This document shows positions 1-41,355 of a stretch of DNA of 64,000 nucleotides, piece by piece. This DNA is from Strongylocentrotus purpuratus (lineage: Eukaryota; Echinodermata; Echinoidea; Camarodonta; Strongylocentrotidae): the NCBI RefSeq assembly GCF_000002235.5, contig NW_022145609.1:12430328-12494327 (forward strand). Reading direction: 5' to 3'. The position numbers were made by a program, and so were the translations under genes. Below the pieces are notes generated by a model. The model was not told where the DNA came from. It did no database searches and saw nothing but the letters and a program-made list of their open reading frames with translations. How positions within the stretch are numbered: the first letter of the stretch is position 1; each line of letters opens with the position of its first letter.

Positions 1-29337
<29,337 letters not shown>

Positions 29338-29659
29338 GTTGACGGTGCGCTGTCTAGAAGCCAGGTCCAGGCTAAAAGAATTAAAGACCACACATCACCT
29401 CTCAGACGGAACAGACCTGTAACAGAAACACAAACGTTTTTAAAAGATACAAATAGAAACTGATCACTCTATAGTTACCAAATATGTACTGCATTGTAAA
29501 CAACAACAACAATAGCAACGACAACAGATTTACTACCCGCGCAGTTACATAAAAACTGCTACGGTATATTTTCAAAGAACACCACGCAATTACAGGGCTA
29601 TTATCAAGCAAAATAGGGGTAGGCAGCGCTGAATTTGTTTCTCTCTTATCCATAACTAG

Positions 29660-30590
29660 AAGCCCGAAAGCACATTAACAATAACTAATATACTATAATA
29701 ACGATATAACGATAATGGTGAGGAAAATGATAACGATAGTTGCATTCATAATATTATGTTTTGTCGGTACGATCTGCACAATGTTATGATTATTATTAAC
29801 TGGAATAGGTCTGGTGCCATGAAGTATGATGCTCAACCAAGTGAACAATAGCTCAAAGATATGACTTTGACCCGCCTTAGACTAAATCAAATATTCTATT
29901 TTTTCCTTCACCGGTATAATTGGATATTTCCTTTTCGGGGCAGGACATAGGGTTCCTCTTTCATCGTCTAGTCAAAGACCAATAAAGTATTTGCCTGAAT
30001 TATTGTGTTGTGTAGAGTTTTGTGATAATTCATTGACCGGAACAATAAACATTTGTATAGCAATAAAATCCTAATTGCTCTTATAACACACATATTTTGC
30101 AAATGAATTGATCGACTTGTATATTCATCACGTTCATTAAACAATCCTTTAATATAAAATAAATTAGACAGCGGATAATTACGTGCGGAACGTTTAGTTT
30201 GCCCTTAGAAGCCTTTTCGAACATGTCTCAGTAATATTAAAATGAAGACAACAGGAAATGTTTAGATTTGTCTACAAAAATGACGACTATGGAAAGATAC
30301 GTGTGAATTAAATGACTCAAACTCCTTTAATTATCTGGTATTTCTTGAAGCCCCTTAAAAGGTTGGAAACTCATGTATGATTGATTATATATCTTTTGTT
30401 ATGGCATAATCATCGCTATGCTTAATATCAATAGAAAATGTGTTTATTCTTCGATTAAATGGTGGACGATTTGAACGAAAATGCATAATATCAAAATAAG
30501 GGGCAAGGTCAGAAGTGAAAAGTTGCAAAATCCACTACTCTTTTTGGCTGTGCATTTCTTTAGAGAGTGTAGTACTGCCTATGTAATGCT
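29660..30590. other. Upstream region of the Sema gene, no feature recognised
   Basis: AT-rich DNA with no convincing exon or repeat. A 5'UTR exon and promoter could be here or further right; no TATA box or initiator could be assigned. Confidence 0.4.
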
Positions 30591-30596
30591 GGATAG

Positions 30597-30658
30597 TTGT
30601 ACAGTAGTGGTGTAAATAGTAATAGAAGTAGTGGTATAGTAGTAGTATTAGTATTATA

Positions 30659-30710
<52 letters not shown>

Positions 30711-30712
30711 TA

Positions 30713-30760
<48 letters not shown>

Positions 30761-30783
30761 AAGTAGCAGTAGCAGTAATAGTA

Positions 30784-30818
<35 letters not shown>

Positions 30819-30824
30819 ATAGTG

Positions 30825-30876
<52 letters not shown>

Positions 30877-31015
30877 AAAAAACATTCGTAGTTGTAGAAG
30901 CGGCATCAGCAGTAGTGGTGGTGGTGTTGGTTGCGGTAGTAGCGGTAGTAGCGGTAGTAGCGGTAATAGCGGTAGTAGCAGGCTGTAGCAGCAGCAAGCA
31001 ACATCGATAGAAGCA
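30597..31015. repeat. (TAG)n microsatellite
   Basis: About 280 bp of TAG triplets, then degenerate GTAGCG triplets. Reading frames here are poly-Ser, poly-Val or poly-Leu artefacts. Confidence 0.92.
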
Positions 31016-31167
31016 AGGGTAGCAGAAGGAGGAAGAGGGGAGGAGGAGCTGGGTTAGGAGAAGGAGGAAAGGAGCTGTGGTGCAGTAGGAAAAGCAGAAG
31101 GAGAAGAGCGATGGAACACTTGTAAGCAGCTTAAAACACACAGTTCATGAATTCCTTTGCTCGTGTT

Positions 31168-31255
31168 CAGTGGCGGATCCAGGGGGCCCATCTCCCAAAC
31201 AAGGTTAAATTAACGTGTTTTTTTCCAGGGGAGGGGCCCCCTGGATCCGCCACTG
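31168..31255. mobile_element. 88-bp palindromic hAT-like MITE with 8-bp target duplication
   Basis: Ends CAGTGGCGGATCCAGGGGGC and its inverse. Flanking direct repeats CTCGTGTT at 31160-31167 and 31256-31263 are identical. The CAGTG end and 8-bp duplication fit the hAT superfamily. No coding capacity. Confidence 0.85.
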
Positions 31256-31419
31256 CTCGTGTTAACAGTAGTCATGTTCAAACGGGGGCTTTCTAGTCGG
31301 CGTTAGATATTCCCTGCAGCAGCGTATCCCATACATAATACCACTCGGATCAACTTGCCATGATTAAGTTAACACGGCCTTTCACCGACCTAGTCTTACT
31401 CAGTGTAACTTCCAGAAGT

Positions 31420-31632
31420 CAGGGGCGGATCCAGGATTTTCCAAGGGGGGGATTGAAATGTACGAAATTGCAAGCGCGGAGCCTTAACGGTGTGGGGCCC
31501 CGGAAAATATTGAATCTTAAGATGCTCTATGGTACGTTCTGAGTCATTTCTGAATGAGTAAACTGAACATTTTTGTTTTTAAGGTAGAAGGGGTGCGGGC
31601 GTGCGCCCACACGCCCCCTGGATTCGCCCCTG
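31420..31632. mobile_element. hAT-like MITE, 213 bp
   Basis: Ends CAGGGGCGGATCCAGG and the inverse of CAGGGGCGAATCCAGG. Only GAAGT is shared by the flanks, so the target duplication is eroded or absent. Confidence 0.7.
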
Positions 31633-32119
31633 GAAGTTATGGCGTCCTCACTAGTCAACCTCTTCCCAGCTTCTGCATCGAATCGAAGTAAGAGCAAGAC
31701 GCCTTCTCACATCCAGCCTGGCGGTAATCATCGAAATCGATGGATAGCGCCAATAAACCCAACAACAACAACAACAACAACATCTAAACTGTGTGGAATC
31801 TAATTTTCATTTTTCGATTGTAAACAAACAACCCTCGTGAAAGGTCACATATATTCCGTGTGTCAAGTGAGAGCATCCATACGGTCAACTTTAAATACGC
31901 TCCCTTTTGTCGTGTTAGCGCGTTACTCCTGGATACATCCAGGAATAAATCGGGTCGAAAAAAAGGTCGTCGTAGCTAACACGACTGTCGTTCAGACGAT
32001 CACTACGCTGACCTTTACGCCGGCCTCGCCATATTTATGTCGACCAGGCGCGAATCCAGGATTTCTTAGGGGGGCCCAAATTTGAAATTATGCGAGCCAA
32101 ATATTGGTACTTAATGGTG

Positions 32120-32218
32120 CAGGCGCGGATCCAGGATTTCTTAGGGGAGGGGGCCAAACTTTTTTTTTTTTTTTCTCCCGAAAATTTGAAAATCGCGCCG
32201 GCCGAAAAGTCGCTCAGT

Positions 32219-32258
<40 letters not shown>

Positions 32259-32334
32259 GAGCGGACATTTTTTTTTTTTTTTTGTGGAGTCCACAAAAAA
32301 TCGCAACGACTCAGCCAGCCGAAAAGTCGCTCAG

Positions 32335-32365
<31 letters not shown>

Positions 32366-32554
32366 TAGTGAGCACAATTTTTTTTTGGTCCTCGAAAATG
32401 TTAAAATTTGCACCCCCCCCCCCTTGAGCGCCAGGGGGAGGGGGCCCCAACCCCCCAAAAAGGTAAAAATCGCGTGATTTTGCATGGTTTTTTTTCTCAA
32501 GGGGGGGAGGGGGCCCGGGCCCCCCGCCCCCCCCCCCCCCTGGATCCGCCACTG
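32120..32554. mobile_element. hAT-like MITE with two poly-G tracts and 8-bp target duplication
   Basis: 435 bp from CAGGCGCGGATCCAGG to CCTGGATCCGCCACTG. TAATGGTG flanks both sides (32112-32119 and 32555-32562). The interior holds a CCGAAAAGTCGCTCAGT motif twice, each followed by a run of G (39 and 29). A solitary end of the same family lies at about 32045. Confidence 0.82.
32219..32257 (+). repeat. 39-nt poly-G tract
   Basis: Uninterrupted G run, followed at 32337-32365 by a 29-nt run; expected to form G-quadruplexes. Confidence 0.85.
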
Positions 32555-32639
32555 TAATGGTGACACCGGCAGTGGCAAAAACGTTTGGGGGGTAGACACT
32601 TTTACATGCATGCCCCGCTGAACGTTTCTCGGCGGGGGT

Positions 32640-33600
32640 CAAGGGTTGGAGCCCCCAGGAGCTCAGGGGGTATAGGCATTTGATAACTATCAGATGAGCA
32701 TATTTTGATACCTTATTTGTGACACTGGCAGGTCACGAATTGACGTAGGGGCCAGGGGGCCAAGCCCACGAAAGCTCAGGGTTTCGGGCAATACAGTAAG
32801 TTCAGATGAGCATATTTTGATACCATATTTGAGACACTGGCAGGACACAAATTGGTGTTGGTTCCAGGGGGCGGAGCCCTCAGAATCACAGGGGTTTTAT
32901 ACATTGAATTATCGTCAGATGAGCATATTTTATACCTTATTTTTGACACTGGCATGGCACAAATTGGTGTTGGGTCCAGGGGGCGGAGCTTTGGCAGCTC
33001 AAGGACTTTATACATTTGATTATTGTCAGATGAGTATAAATTTGTATACCTTATTTGTGACACTGGCAGGTCACGAATTGGCGTTGGGTTCCAGGGGCGG
33101 AGCCCCCTGAAGCTTAGGAGTTTGGGGCAATAAATTACGGTCAGATGAGGATATTTTGATACCTTATTTGTGACACTAGCAGGACACAAATAGGTGTGGG
33201 GTCCAAGGGGCGTAGCCCACAGAAGCTCAGGGGTTTTAAACATTAAATTACCGTCAGATGAGCATATTTGTATAAGTTATTTGTGACACTGGCAGTTCAC
33301 GTATTGGCGTGGGGTTCCAGGGGGCGGAGCCCCCGGAAGCTTAGTGGTTTCGAGCAATAAATTACGGTCAGCTGAGCATATTTCGATACCTTATTTGGGA
33401 TACTGGCAGGACAAAAATGGGTGTGGGGTCCGAAGGGCGGACCCCACAGAAACTCAGGGGTTTCAGGCATTTTATAACGGTCAGACAAGCATCCTGGTAA
33501 CCGCCGTAGGGCCCCTGGCGGGTTCGAGGGGGCGGAGCCCCGGAAGCTCAGGGGTTTTAGGCATTTAATTACGGTCAGATGAACATATTTTGACACCTCG
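32640..33600. repeat. ~113-bp tandem repeat, about 9 copies
   Basis: Each unit carries CAGATGAGCATATTTTGATA, GACACTGGCAGG, GGGGGCGGAGCCCC and AGCTCAGGGG. CAGATGAG recurs at about 32690, 32803, 32920, 33028, 33143 and 33255, at 112-115 bp spacing, with diverged later copies. A lone inverted unit occurs near 49490-49550. Confidence 0.85.
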
Positions 33601-33799
33601 TTATTTTGTGAGAAAGGCAGGTTATTTTCTTTCCTTTCTTTCTTTAGGAATTTGCCATTTTTTGAGAAGCGCATAGAAAAGGATAATTTACTAAAGATTG
33701 AGGAAAAATTTCGGAAAATTATGTCATTTCAGCAACATTTGTAAATCACCGGTATCGAATTAGAAATAAACCACGTATGAATTATATTTGGGTGCATAT

Positions 33800-34410
33800 G
33801 TCTCCCCCCCCCTAATTCCCTATCAGTACGCCAATGCCCCCCTCCCCGATCTACACCTTGTTGGAGAGGAAAATCGCAACTGATCCCCCCTACCTTTCTT
33901 TTTTCTCTCTTTTCCTTTCCCTTTCTCTCCTTTTTTACTTTCCCTTCCCTTCCTTCTCTCCGTTTTAAGTTTGATGGAGGGGGAGCAAGGGCCTTTCGCC
34001 CCCCCCCTCCGATCCACAAGTTTTTGGCGGGATTAATCGCAACTGTTCCCCTTTTCACCATTTTCTTTTCTTCTTCCTGTTTTTGTTCCCTTTTAGCTCT
34101 CCTCTTTCCCTTTCCCTTCCTCCCCCTTTTTGGGGGCAGGTTGGTGGAGGGGAGGCAAGGGCAACTTGTTGGCGGGAAAATTACAACTGATATCTTCCTT
34201 TTTCTTATCTTCCTCCTCTTTTTTCCTTCCCTTTATCTCCTCTTTTTTTTTTTTTTCCCTTTCCTTCCTTCTCTCTTATTTGTTAACGGTAGGGGGGGGA
34301 AGTAACAGCTGAGAAGCAAGGGCATTTCGGTTTTCCAATCTCCTTCTTTTCCCCCCTTTTCTTTTTTTTCCCTCTTCTTTTTTCCCCTTTCTCTCCTCTT
34401 TCCCTTTCCC

Positions 34411-34453
<43 letters not shown>

Positions 34454-34507
34454 GCGGGGGGGGGGGGGGGGGGGGCAGGGCCCGCTGCCCCCCTTGATCC
34501 GCGCCTG
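33800..34507. repeat. Pyrimidine-rich and G-run region ending in a hAT-like terminus
   Basis: Long CT-rich stretches, a (CT)n run at about 34410-34449 and a poly-G run near 34455-34475, closing with TTGATCCGCGCCTG, an element end like those at 31-32 kb. The matching start was not found. Confidence 0.6.
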
Positions 34508-34509
34508 AT

Positions 34510-35410
34510 TTCGACTAGCTCTAAACACGACACTTACGCCGACAAAAATTGCCATCGTGTGGACAAGGCTATTGATGTCAATGTAACCTCCACATTCTTG
34601 TAAACAATGAATAAGTCATCATTCATTATCCGTCAATAGGCAATGTCAATTTTCTCTTTCAATGTCAATCTCTTAATTATGTTTCACACTACCGTGTTTA
34701 ACTAGTGTCATGGAAAGTCGGGTGCGTTGCAGGACGATCAAGGAGACGATGAAAGGAATAAAGTATAGTGTGTCCCTGAACCCTACCATGAGATGAAAAT
34801 CTTTTTTCTTCATACAATAGCCTCATATCCATGTAGAATGTAATATATTTAAAAGACATAATTCCATCTGGGAGGTTCAATTTGTTTTTATTAAATATAA
34901 TTTTCCCCCGTAAAATTTGTTATTTTTGCTCTCTCGAGAGTCGAGAGAGAAAAAAAATAAACCCATATTTTGTTTTAACCACTAGGGAAAATGACCCCTT
35001 CAGCGGTCCGAAGAATGTTATATTACACCCCCTATTGTTGGATGCTCTCGAGTCTTATCAGAGAGGTCCTTGTTTTGTTTGATTGTGTTGTGTTGTGCTG
35101 TGTTATGCTGTGCTGTGCTGTGCTGTGTATTTGTTTCTGTTGTTGTTGTGTTTTATATTACTGAACAAAGGACAATAAAACTGTAAAATGTATCACTTTG
35201 CACTTTGGTTAAATTAAGAAAAAGAGGTACTTATATAATTATTCTCCTCATCTGCGTAGTATTGGTTATTAAAGCCCGAATTGTTTGTACTCACAAATAA
35301 GAAAAATATGCCATTGATGTAAAAGCCTTTGCATAATACGTGTATTTTTTCCCAGCCTACTCCAGCTCTGAGTAGGATTCTGATGTAAATAAAGCACTTT
35401 ACACAAACAC
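34510..35410. other. Intergenic region, possible LINE tail
   Basis: Includes a TGTGC pentanucleotide run (about 35088-35130) followed by GGACAATAAAACTG, which looks like a LINE 3' tail. No open frame supports a gene. Confidence 0.35.
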
Positions 35411-35411
35411 T

Positions 35412-35418
35412 CTATATA

Positions 35419-35462
<44 letters not shown>
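35412..35462. repeat. (TA)n microsatellite
   Basis: About 50 bp of TA with one ACA break. Confidence 0.88.
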
Positions 35463-35726
35463 AGCTGCCCATAATAGCTTGTGAATCTCGGTGATTCTAT
35501 ATACATTGTTATCCCTGCGTATACATGAGTAGTCTGGTATGCCTACTGGCTGCAGCGAAACTTAGGGGCGACATTATGGGGGCAGTGGTACGATTTCTTC
35601 ATATGAGTCACCAAAAATAAATTACCTTGCACATAAAAAAACCTTTTCTCCATTTGTTCAGTCTTGTGCCCGCCCCAGTGTCACTCAAAGTATGATGACC
35701 TATTTTCTTCTTCCCCCTCCTCTCAA

Positions 35727-35834
35727 TCATCATCATCATCATCATCATCATCGCCTTCTTCTTCATACTATTATTATTGTTATCATATTATCATTATTAT
35801 TACTATCATTATAGTAGTAGGACTAGTAGTAGTA

Positions 35835-35871
<37 letters not shown>

Positions 35872-35905
35872 TATTAGTATTTAGTAGTAGTAGTAGTATC
35901 ACTAA
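35727..35905. repeat. ATC/ATT/TAG microsatellite cluster
   Basis: Mixed trinucleotide runs; low-complexity only. Confidence 0.85.
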
Positions 35906-36409
35906 TAACATAACTTTTAATAACAAAGCGCTTTAACAGTTATAACGTACCCGACCAAAAAACAAAAAGGCCCGTTGCCTCAGGTAGCGGGCAAAATTTA
36001 ATGACAAAGATGCCTGTTGCTCCGGCTAACATACCGCACAGTTAAATTTTGCTGAGATTCCCATTGGTTTACGTGTAAAAAGTTTCTTTGTGCGAGCGCG
36101 GATACCTTTCAGTGTGTGTTTGTGTGTGTTGTAATTCCCGACTGACCTTAAAATTCAGGCAACTTTCAAGCGAAGATAAACAGTGTCTCAGATCATCTGT
36201 GATGTTTTAACTAACCTTTACTCAAGAAAAAGATAACGAGGCAAGAATTTGTGTTTCTTTAATATTCGAGGCATGGCTGTTTTTATACTGGTTGTCGGGG
36301 ACATTCGCGGGGGCGCGCCGAGGAAACAGCTATGTCTCTATAATAGCAGTCAACATATATGTATTATTATTGTGCACTGTCTTATGCATTTTATAGAATG
36401 CAAACTCTC

Positions 36410-36620
36410 CCCTCCCTTGGAAAGCATTCCAGCCAGTCGCCCTTTTACAGGCGAGCACCAGTTACAATCCAACCACACTGGCGTTCGCAACCTACCGGGT
36501 ACCCATACATTGGTGGAGAGGAGCAATGCAGATAAAATACCTCGTTCAAGGGTGACGGGAATCAATCCCACAACCGTTTCATTCCCAGTCGACTGATTAG
36601 ACCACTCTACTATGACACCT
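36410..36620 (-). mobile_element. tRNA-derived SINE-like sequence
   Basis: On the minus strand a tRNA-like head has an A-box-like TAGTAGAGTGG and a B-box-like GGATTGATTCC. It is followed by GGTACCCGGTAGG and a body to about 36410. Too degenerate for a real tRNA gene. Confidence 0.55.
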
Positions 36621-36639
36621 CTTTTCTTCTTCGTCCTCT

Positions 36640-38680
36640 GTTTATTTTTTTCTTTATCCTTTTTTTCCTTGTTTGTACTTGTAATAACTTTTTTCAGAGC
36701 TGTACCACCCCAACCGAACCATGACTTCATACTCATTCAGTCATTCCCCTATCGCTACTTGTGCTTGACTTTTATAGTTTTGTTGAACAGTATTTAACGT
36801 CTGAAGAATGCAAGCAGTTTCCTTTTTTCAAATGGGCAATGGTGAAGACAAAAATAGCTTGAAAAAACTGACAGAAATAAACACAGTTCTAAAAAATGTG
36901 AGGTTTCTTAGCCAGGTAGAGATCATGCATACAGTTTAAATGATATAAACTATAGGCATGCACATCGAGGTATCACACCGCTTCCTTCAGTAGTGGTGAC
37001 TCGGAATTTGATGTGGTTTGCAAAGACGATACAACAAAACAGCCACAACTGCAACAATATAAACTTTTATTGTTCAGATCAAGTTGAGTAATTTGGTCGG
37101 AATGTTATTCTCTGGATGGTATTTGGACAGGTAACGATATCTTTTGTGTACGGAGGGCTTTTAAAAGAACACACACACACACACCCCCTCACGCATACAT
37201 ACGCATATGAATTAAATCCACGTGTTGGAAAAAATGACGCTATTAAAAAGGATGACGACGGAGAGAAGTTTTATCCTGTAAATCCAACAGTTTTTACAAA
37301 GTCACGAATTTTCGACGATTATTGTGATCATGACAAAGATTTGTTGTAACTTTTTTTTTGTTAACGGATGACGGATCTTTTTAACCAAATTTTATAGGAT
37401 GGGTATTTTTGCGTCTCTAACAACTGAAGCATATGTTTCTCTCATGTGCCCCGCCCCCGATATCGAATCCCGACGCTGATGTTGTTGTTTTCTTAATTAT
37501 TTCATAGCTATACTAACGTCAATTTAAGACAGCACAGTAATTCAAAGATGGACATACATCCATACATCAGTAGGCATATGTGTGTATTCACATTTTCGAA
37601 AGCGATGAGGTAGGAACTTATGAAGACGTTCATTTTCTGACAAAAACAACAGTTACCCAGTTGGATTCTTTTCGAGATAGCGACTGTATGTCAAACTTCG
37701 ATCTAATCCATCTATTGAAAAACATCACATCTGTTTTATATTCCAATGATATTATATTCCTTTCAGTTGTGGATAGGGATAATTTTAAACTTGCATACTA
37801 TACTCCTCTTCTCCATGGCATTTCATTAGCCTACTGTAGTACTGGAACACATGTAATCCTTGCGTCTTTGTGAAGTGCCTCGATACGTATTATTTCATTC
37901 AACGAATAATGGTATCGCAATAGTTAGAATGCGATTAAGAAACATAAGTTGACAAATATTATGGCTTGCCATATGAATTTAAAAGGTGATGCAAAGTTTT
38001 GGGAAATTTTGAAAATTGGATGGATATTAACTCTTTAACATTTTGATATATTTGGATGCCCCTGTGGATGTATTATAAGCACTAGAATATTTAGCCCCAA
38101 AACACTTCTGCTTTCGAGAAATTAATGTTCACAAATTTCAAATAGCGCGTAAGGCCATTCCATGGTAGCTACGATCATGAAAATCTCAGAATATGCAGTT
38201 CTGATATATAATTTCCAAAACGGGAATAGCAGATCGGTCGATTGTAGTCAAGAAACACTGTTTTAAAGCTCGAGTAATATCAGTCTTAAGGGGGTGCTAA
38301 GGGCATAAAGAGTTTATTATTTACAATTTCATCACTTTAGACTCGATTTCTACCGCGACAACGATCATTGAATATTGTAGGATCGCGTATGCTTCCAATA
38401 CGTTCATTTGAACCAAATTCATGACCCCATATGATTTGCAAGTCTAAAAGAAGAGATTTTTTTTAATTTTTAGCAATTGATTTTTTTTTTTTGGGGGGGG
38501 GGAATAACGCTGCACAACAAACATTTGTATTTGCTTGTTAAGTGTGCGTGACGGAATGTGGGCTTGTCATGGCGCATTTCTCTTGAGTCAACAGATCACA
38601 AAAACTGAAATACAATTAATTCTAAGCGCGATTGGAAAGAGAAGGTAATGTATCGCATTCTCTAATGAGAAAGCGAGGTT
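36640..38680. other. Intergenic region, nothing recognised
   Basis: No domain, exon or clear repeat, apart from a short (CA)n run near 37170 and a poly-T/G stretch near 38480-38505. Confidence 0.4.
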
Positions 38681-38692
38681 GGAAGAGAGACC

Positions 38693-39112
38693 CAGTCACA
38701 CTAACGAGACCGACATTAGACCGACAACAGAACCGGACAAATATTTTCATAATGTCCAATGGCCAATTGTTTAAACGGTTTAGAGTCGGGTTGGTGGTGC
38801 AACAGATACCCCAGTAACACCAACGAGACCGATACCGGATCGACATCACAGCGTTCAAAATCCTACATAACAACATCGGTTTGGAGTCGATTTGAAGCTA
38901 GTCTAGCGGTGTTACAAATATCTCCCTCACAAATTAAAAAAAAAGGGTACAAAACCGACCCCAAACCGACCAATTCTCGGCCATTTGAGGCAATGCCATT
39001 CTTCGTCGGACTTGTGTCGGTCTAGTGTCAGTCTCGATGGTGTGAATAGAGTATTAGTCCACAGAGAGGTTGGTTCGGAATCGGTTTGGAGTCGATTTAT
39101 TGGTGTGACTGA
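38693..39112. mobile_element. Inverted-repeat element with ACCGAC-rich interior
   Basis: About 420 bp. It starts CAGTCACACTAACGAGACCG and ends with the inverse of CAGTCACACCAATAAATCGA. The interior is built from repeated (A)CCGAC/GTCGG(T) words. No clear target duplication. Confidence 0.5.
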
Positions 39113-39272
39113 GGTAGAAGTTTAAACATTTGACAATCTCTGAATGAGGCCATTCATATTTTAAATATCTCTATAATGCCATAACGAACACTGAGCGATT
39201 GGGGCAGACCTTCAATGTAACTTTTTTGTACAATCAGTGGGGTAGTTACAGGGGGCATGTGCTCGGTAACCC

Positions 39273-39493
39273 GACACATGCTCCGGCGACGATTACTCCG
39301 GTGACAAATGCTCCGCAAAAAGCGATAATTGCTCCGCGACATTTGCTCCGACGTCAAATGCTCCGCCGACAGTTGCTCCGCCGACAATTGCTCCGCCGAC
39401 AATTGCTCCGCCGACAATTGCTCCGCCGACATTTGCTCCGCCGACATTTGCTCCGCCGACAATTGCTCCGCCGACATGTGCTCCGCCGACAAT
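39273..39493. repeat. 15-bp tandem repeat array (GCTCCGCCGACAATT)
   Basis: About 14 units. The left edge has irregular units, including a GCAAAAAGCGATAATT spacer. Because 15 is divisible by 3, all six frames stay open as 5-residue repeats, which is not evidence for protein. Confidence 0.88.
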
Positions 39494-40178
39494 ATTTCTT
39501 TCATAGGTTATTTTTTTGTTTTGTGTGATTTGTTTTGTTGCTGTAATATTCAGGGCCGTAGCCAGCGTTCTGAGAAGGGGGAGGGGGGGGGGGAGGTGCG
39601 TTTTAATTCCCCGATCAGATGACACCGATTGGAAAAAAAGTGATAAACCTTTGCGAAAGAGCCAATCCGTTTTTGAGGGGGGGAGCAGGTGCAGAAACTT
39701 TTAAATAACAGATAAACTGTGTTCAACCTTTAGTAGACCTTCTTTCAACAAATAGTGATTTTACTTGGGCACTATATCATTTAAGGTTATATTTATTCCC
39801 TTTTGGTATAAAACGATGGTATACAGCAAGAGAGAGAGAGAGAGAGCTAAAAATGTAGACTTATGAACAATATTGAATAGCATCTTCCTGTTAATAATTT
39901 CCTTCCTTGATTAAATGGGCACGTTCATACCATAAACTGAACAGCGAACGTTCAACCCATGAATTATTGTCAACAATAATGAGTATCCAACAAAGTTTTC
40001 TTGCTGCAGGACGGGTCGGGCACATTAAGGCGATGTCAATTTTATTTTTTAGCGAGTTAGCGTAGCATGTGAGCGAGTTCTTTTGCACTTCTCTTTTGAT
40101 AATAATTATAGGCATATTTGTTTACATAAGTAACTGTGTCGTCTTGTCCCTTGAAAGAGAGGGCACAAACACATTTAA

Positions 40179-40712
40179 AGGTACTATGTCCCATTTGCAG
40201 GCCAAAAAAATGAAAAGGTTAAATTCCAACGGCATTTGAAAGTAAATACTAATTTAGAACTTCTCTAAAAAAAGGGGGGCGCTTGAAAAAAAAATTAAGT
40301 GGGAAAATAACGACTATTAGTCGTCGAATCGACTTAAGGGCTATAGAGCCAGTAAGCAATAATCTGATTTTTAGACCATTGTACCGAATGGTCGTATGTT
40401 TTATGCTGCACAAAGATTCAATCAGTTTAATTTCGGCCCTTACAAGAAGTGGGTTATTGATGTAGGCAAATGCTCATGTACCCTTTACAGCTCATTTTAT
40501 GTATGTTATTATACCAAAGAAGAAAAAAGCCAGTTTGTCCCTCAATAGTGTCTAATCAGTGAAGCCTAGCAAATAAACAGGTTTCCTTCATAATTTGAAT
40601 ATTAGGACACTGCTAACGTTTAACTTTCACAGATAGGACATACATGACATATTTATAATTCCTGCAAATTTCTACATAACTTGATGTTGGCTGCAAAAGG
40701 GAAATAGTATCT
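40179..40712. mobile_element. TTAA-flanked inverted-repeat element, copy 2
   Basis: 534 bp with AGGTACTATGTCCC at the left and a slightly diverged inverse at the right (GGGAAATAGTATCT). TTAA lies on both sides (40175-40178 and 40713-40716). Interior alignable with 20088-20620. Confidence 0.75.
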
Positions 40713-41355
40713 TTAATGGGATGTTTTTTTATGTTTTTTTATTTGTTAATTTGGCGAACAAGGACGGTAAACATCATAGGTTATAATCTTGAATATAATT
40801 TTTCTACATTACGTCCCTTAATTTGAATCAAATGGGCAAGTATTATTTCCGGAATTATTGTTTATTCCTTGTTGGCGAGCGAGCTAGTTAACGAATGGTC
40901 GAAATTCTTTGGCTTGCCATTTCAAAGCATTTGCGTGACCAGCATCGCTTGTTAATCACTGATGAACAAAATGTATTACTAACATATAAAGCGAAGCGAG
41001 CAAGCGAATTTTCATCCTTTTCATATAATAACTGAAAACCATCTGCCTTAATCACTAATGATTATTTCACGAGCATGTAGTATATTTCATACTCCATTAT
41101 ATTTTTAGTTTTTCTCCGACGTGTCCCGACGCAGCGCCGGCAAGATTTACCGTCATTAATCTTCCTATATTCTATTTTGTGTCCGTTTTCCTTGTCTTCA
41201 GCCTTTTCTTGTCTCTTTTCTTGACCTTTTCTTTTCCATGTTTTCTTGTCCTTTTATTTTCTTTTCTTTTCCTTTCTTCCTATCTTTTCTTTTCCTTTCT
41301 TCCTATCTTTTTTCCCCTGCAAAATGGAGCATTTGTCTTCAACGGGGTACTTCGG

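Noticed and set aside
30597-31141. Long Ser-, Val- and Thr-rich frames on both strands
   Set aside because: They are translations of a TAG/CTA triplet microsatellite, open by periodicity only.
32035-32642. Gly- and Pro-rich frames of up to 156 codons
   Set aside because: They are translations of poly-G/poly-C runs inside a MITE.
32776-33674. Repetitive frames of 125 and 155 codons
   Set aside because: They come from the ~113-bp tandem repeat and change frame between units.
36249-36736. Frames of 115 and 128 codons on opposite strands
   Set aside because: They overlap a SINE-like sequence and low-complexity Lys-rich DNA, with no recognisable domain.
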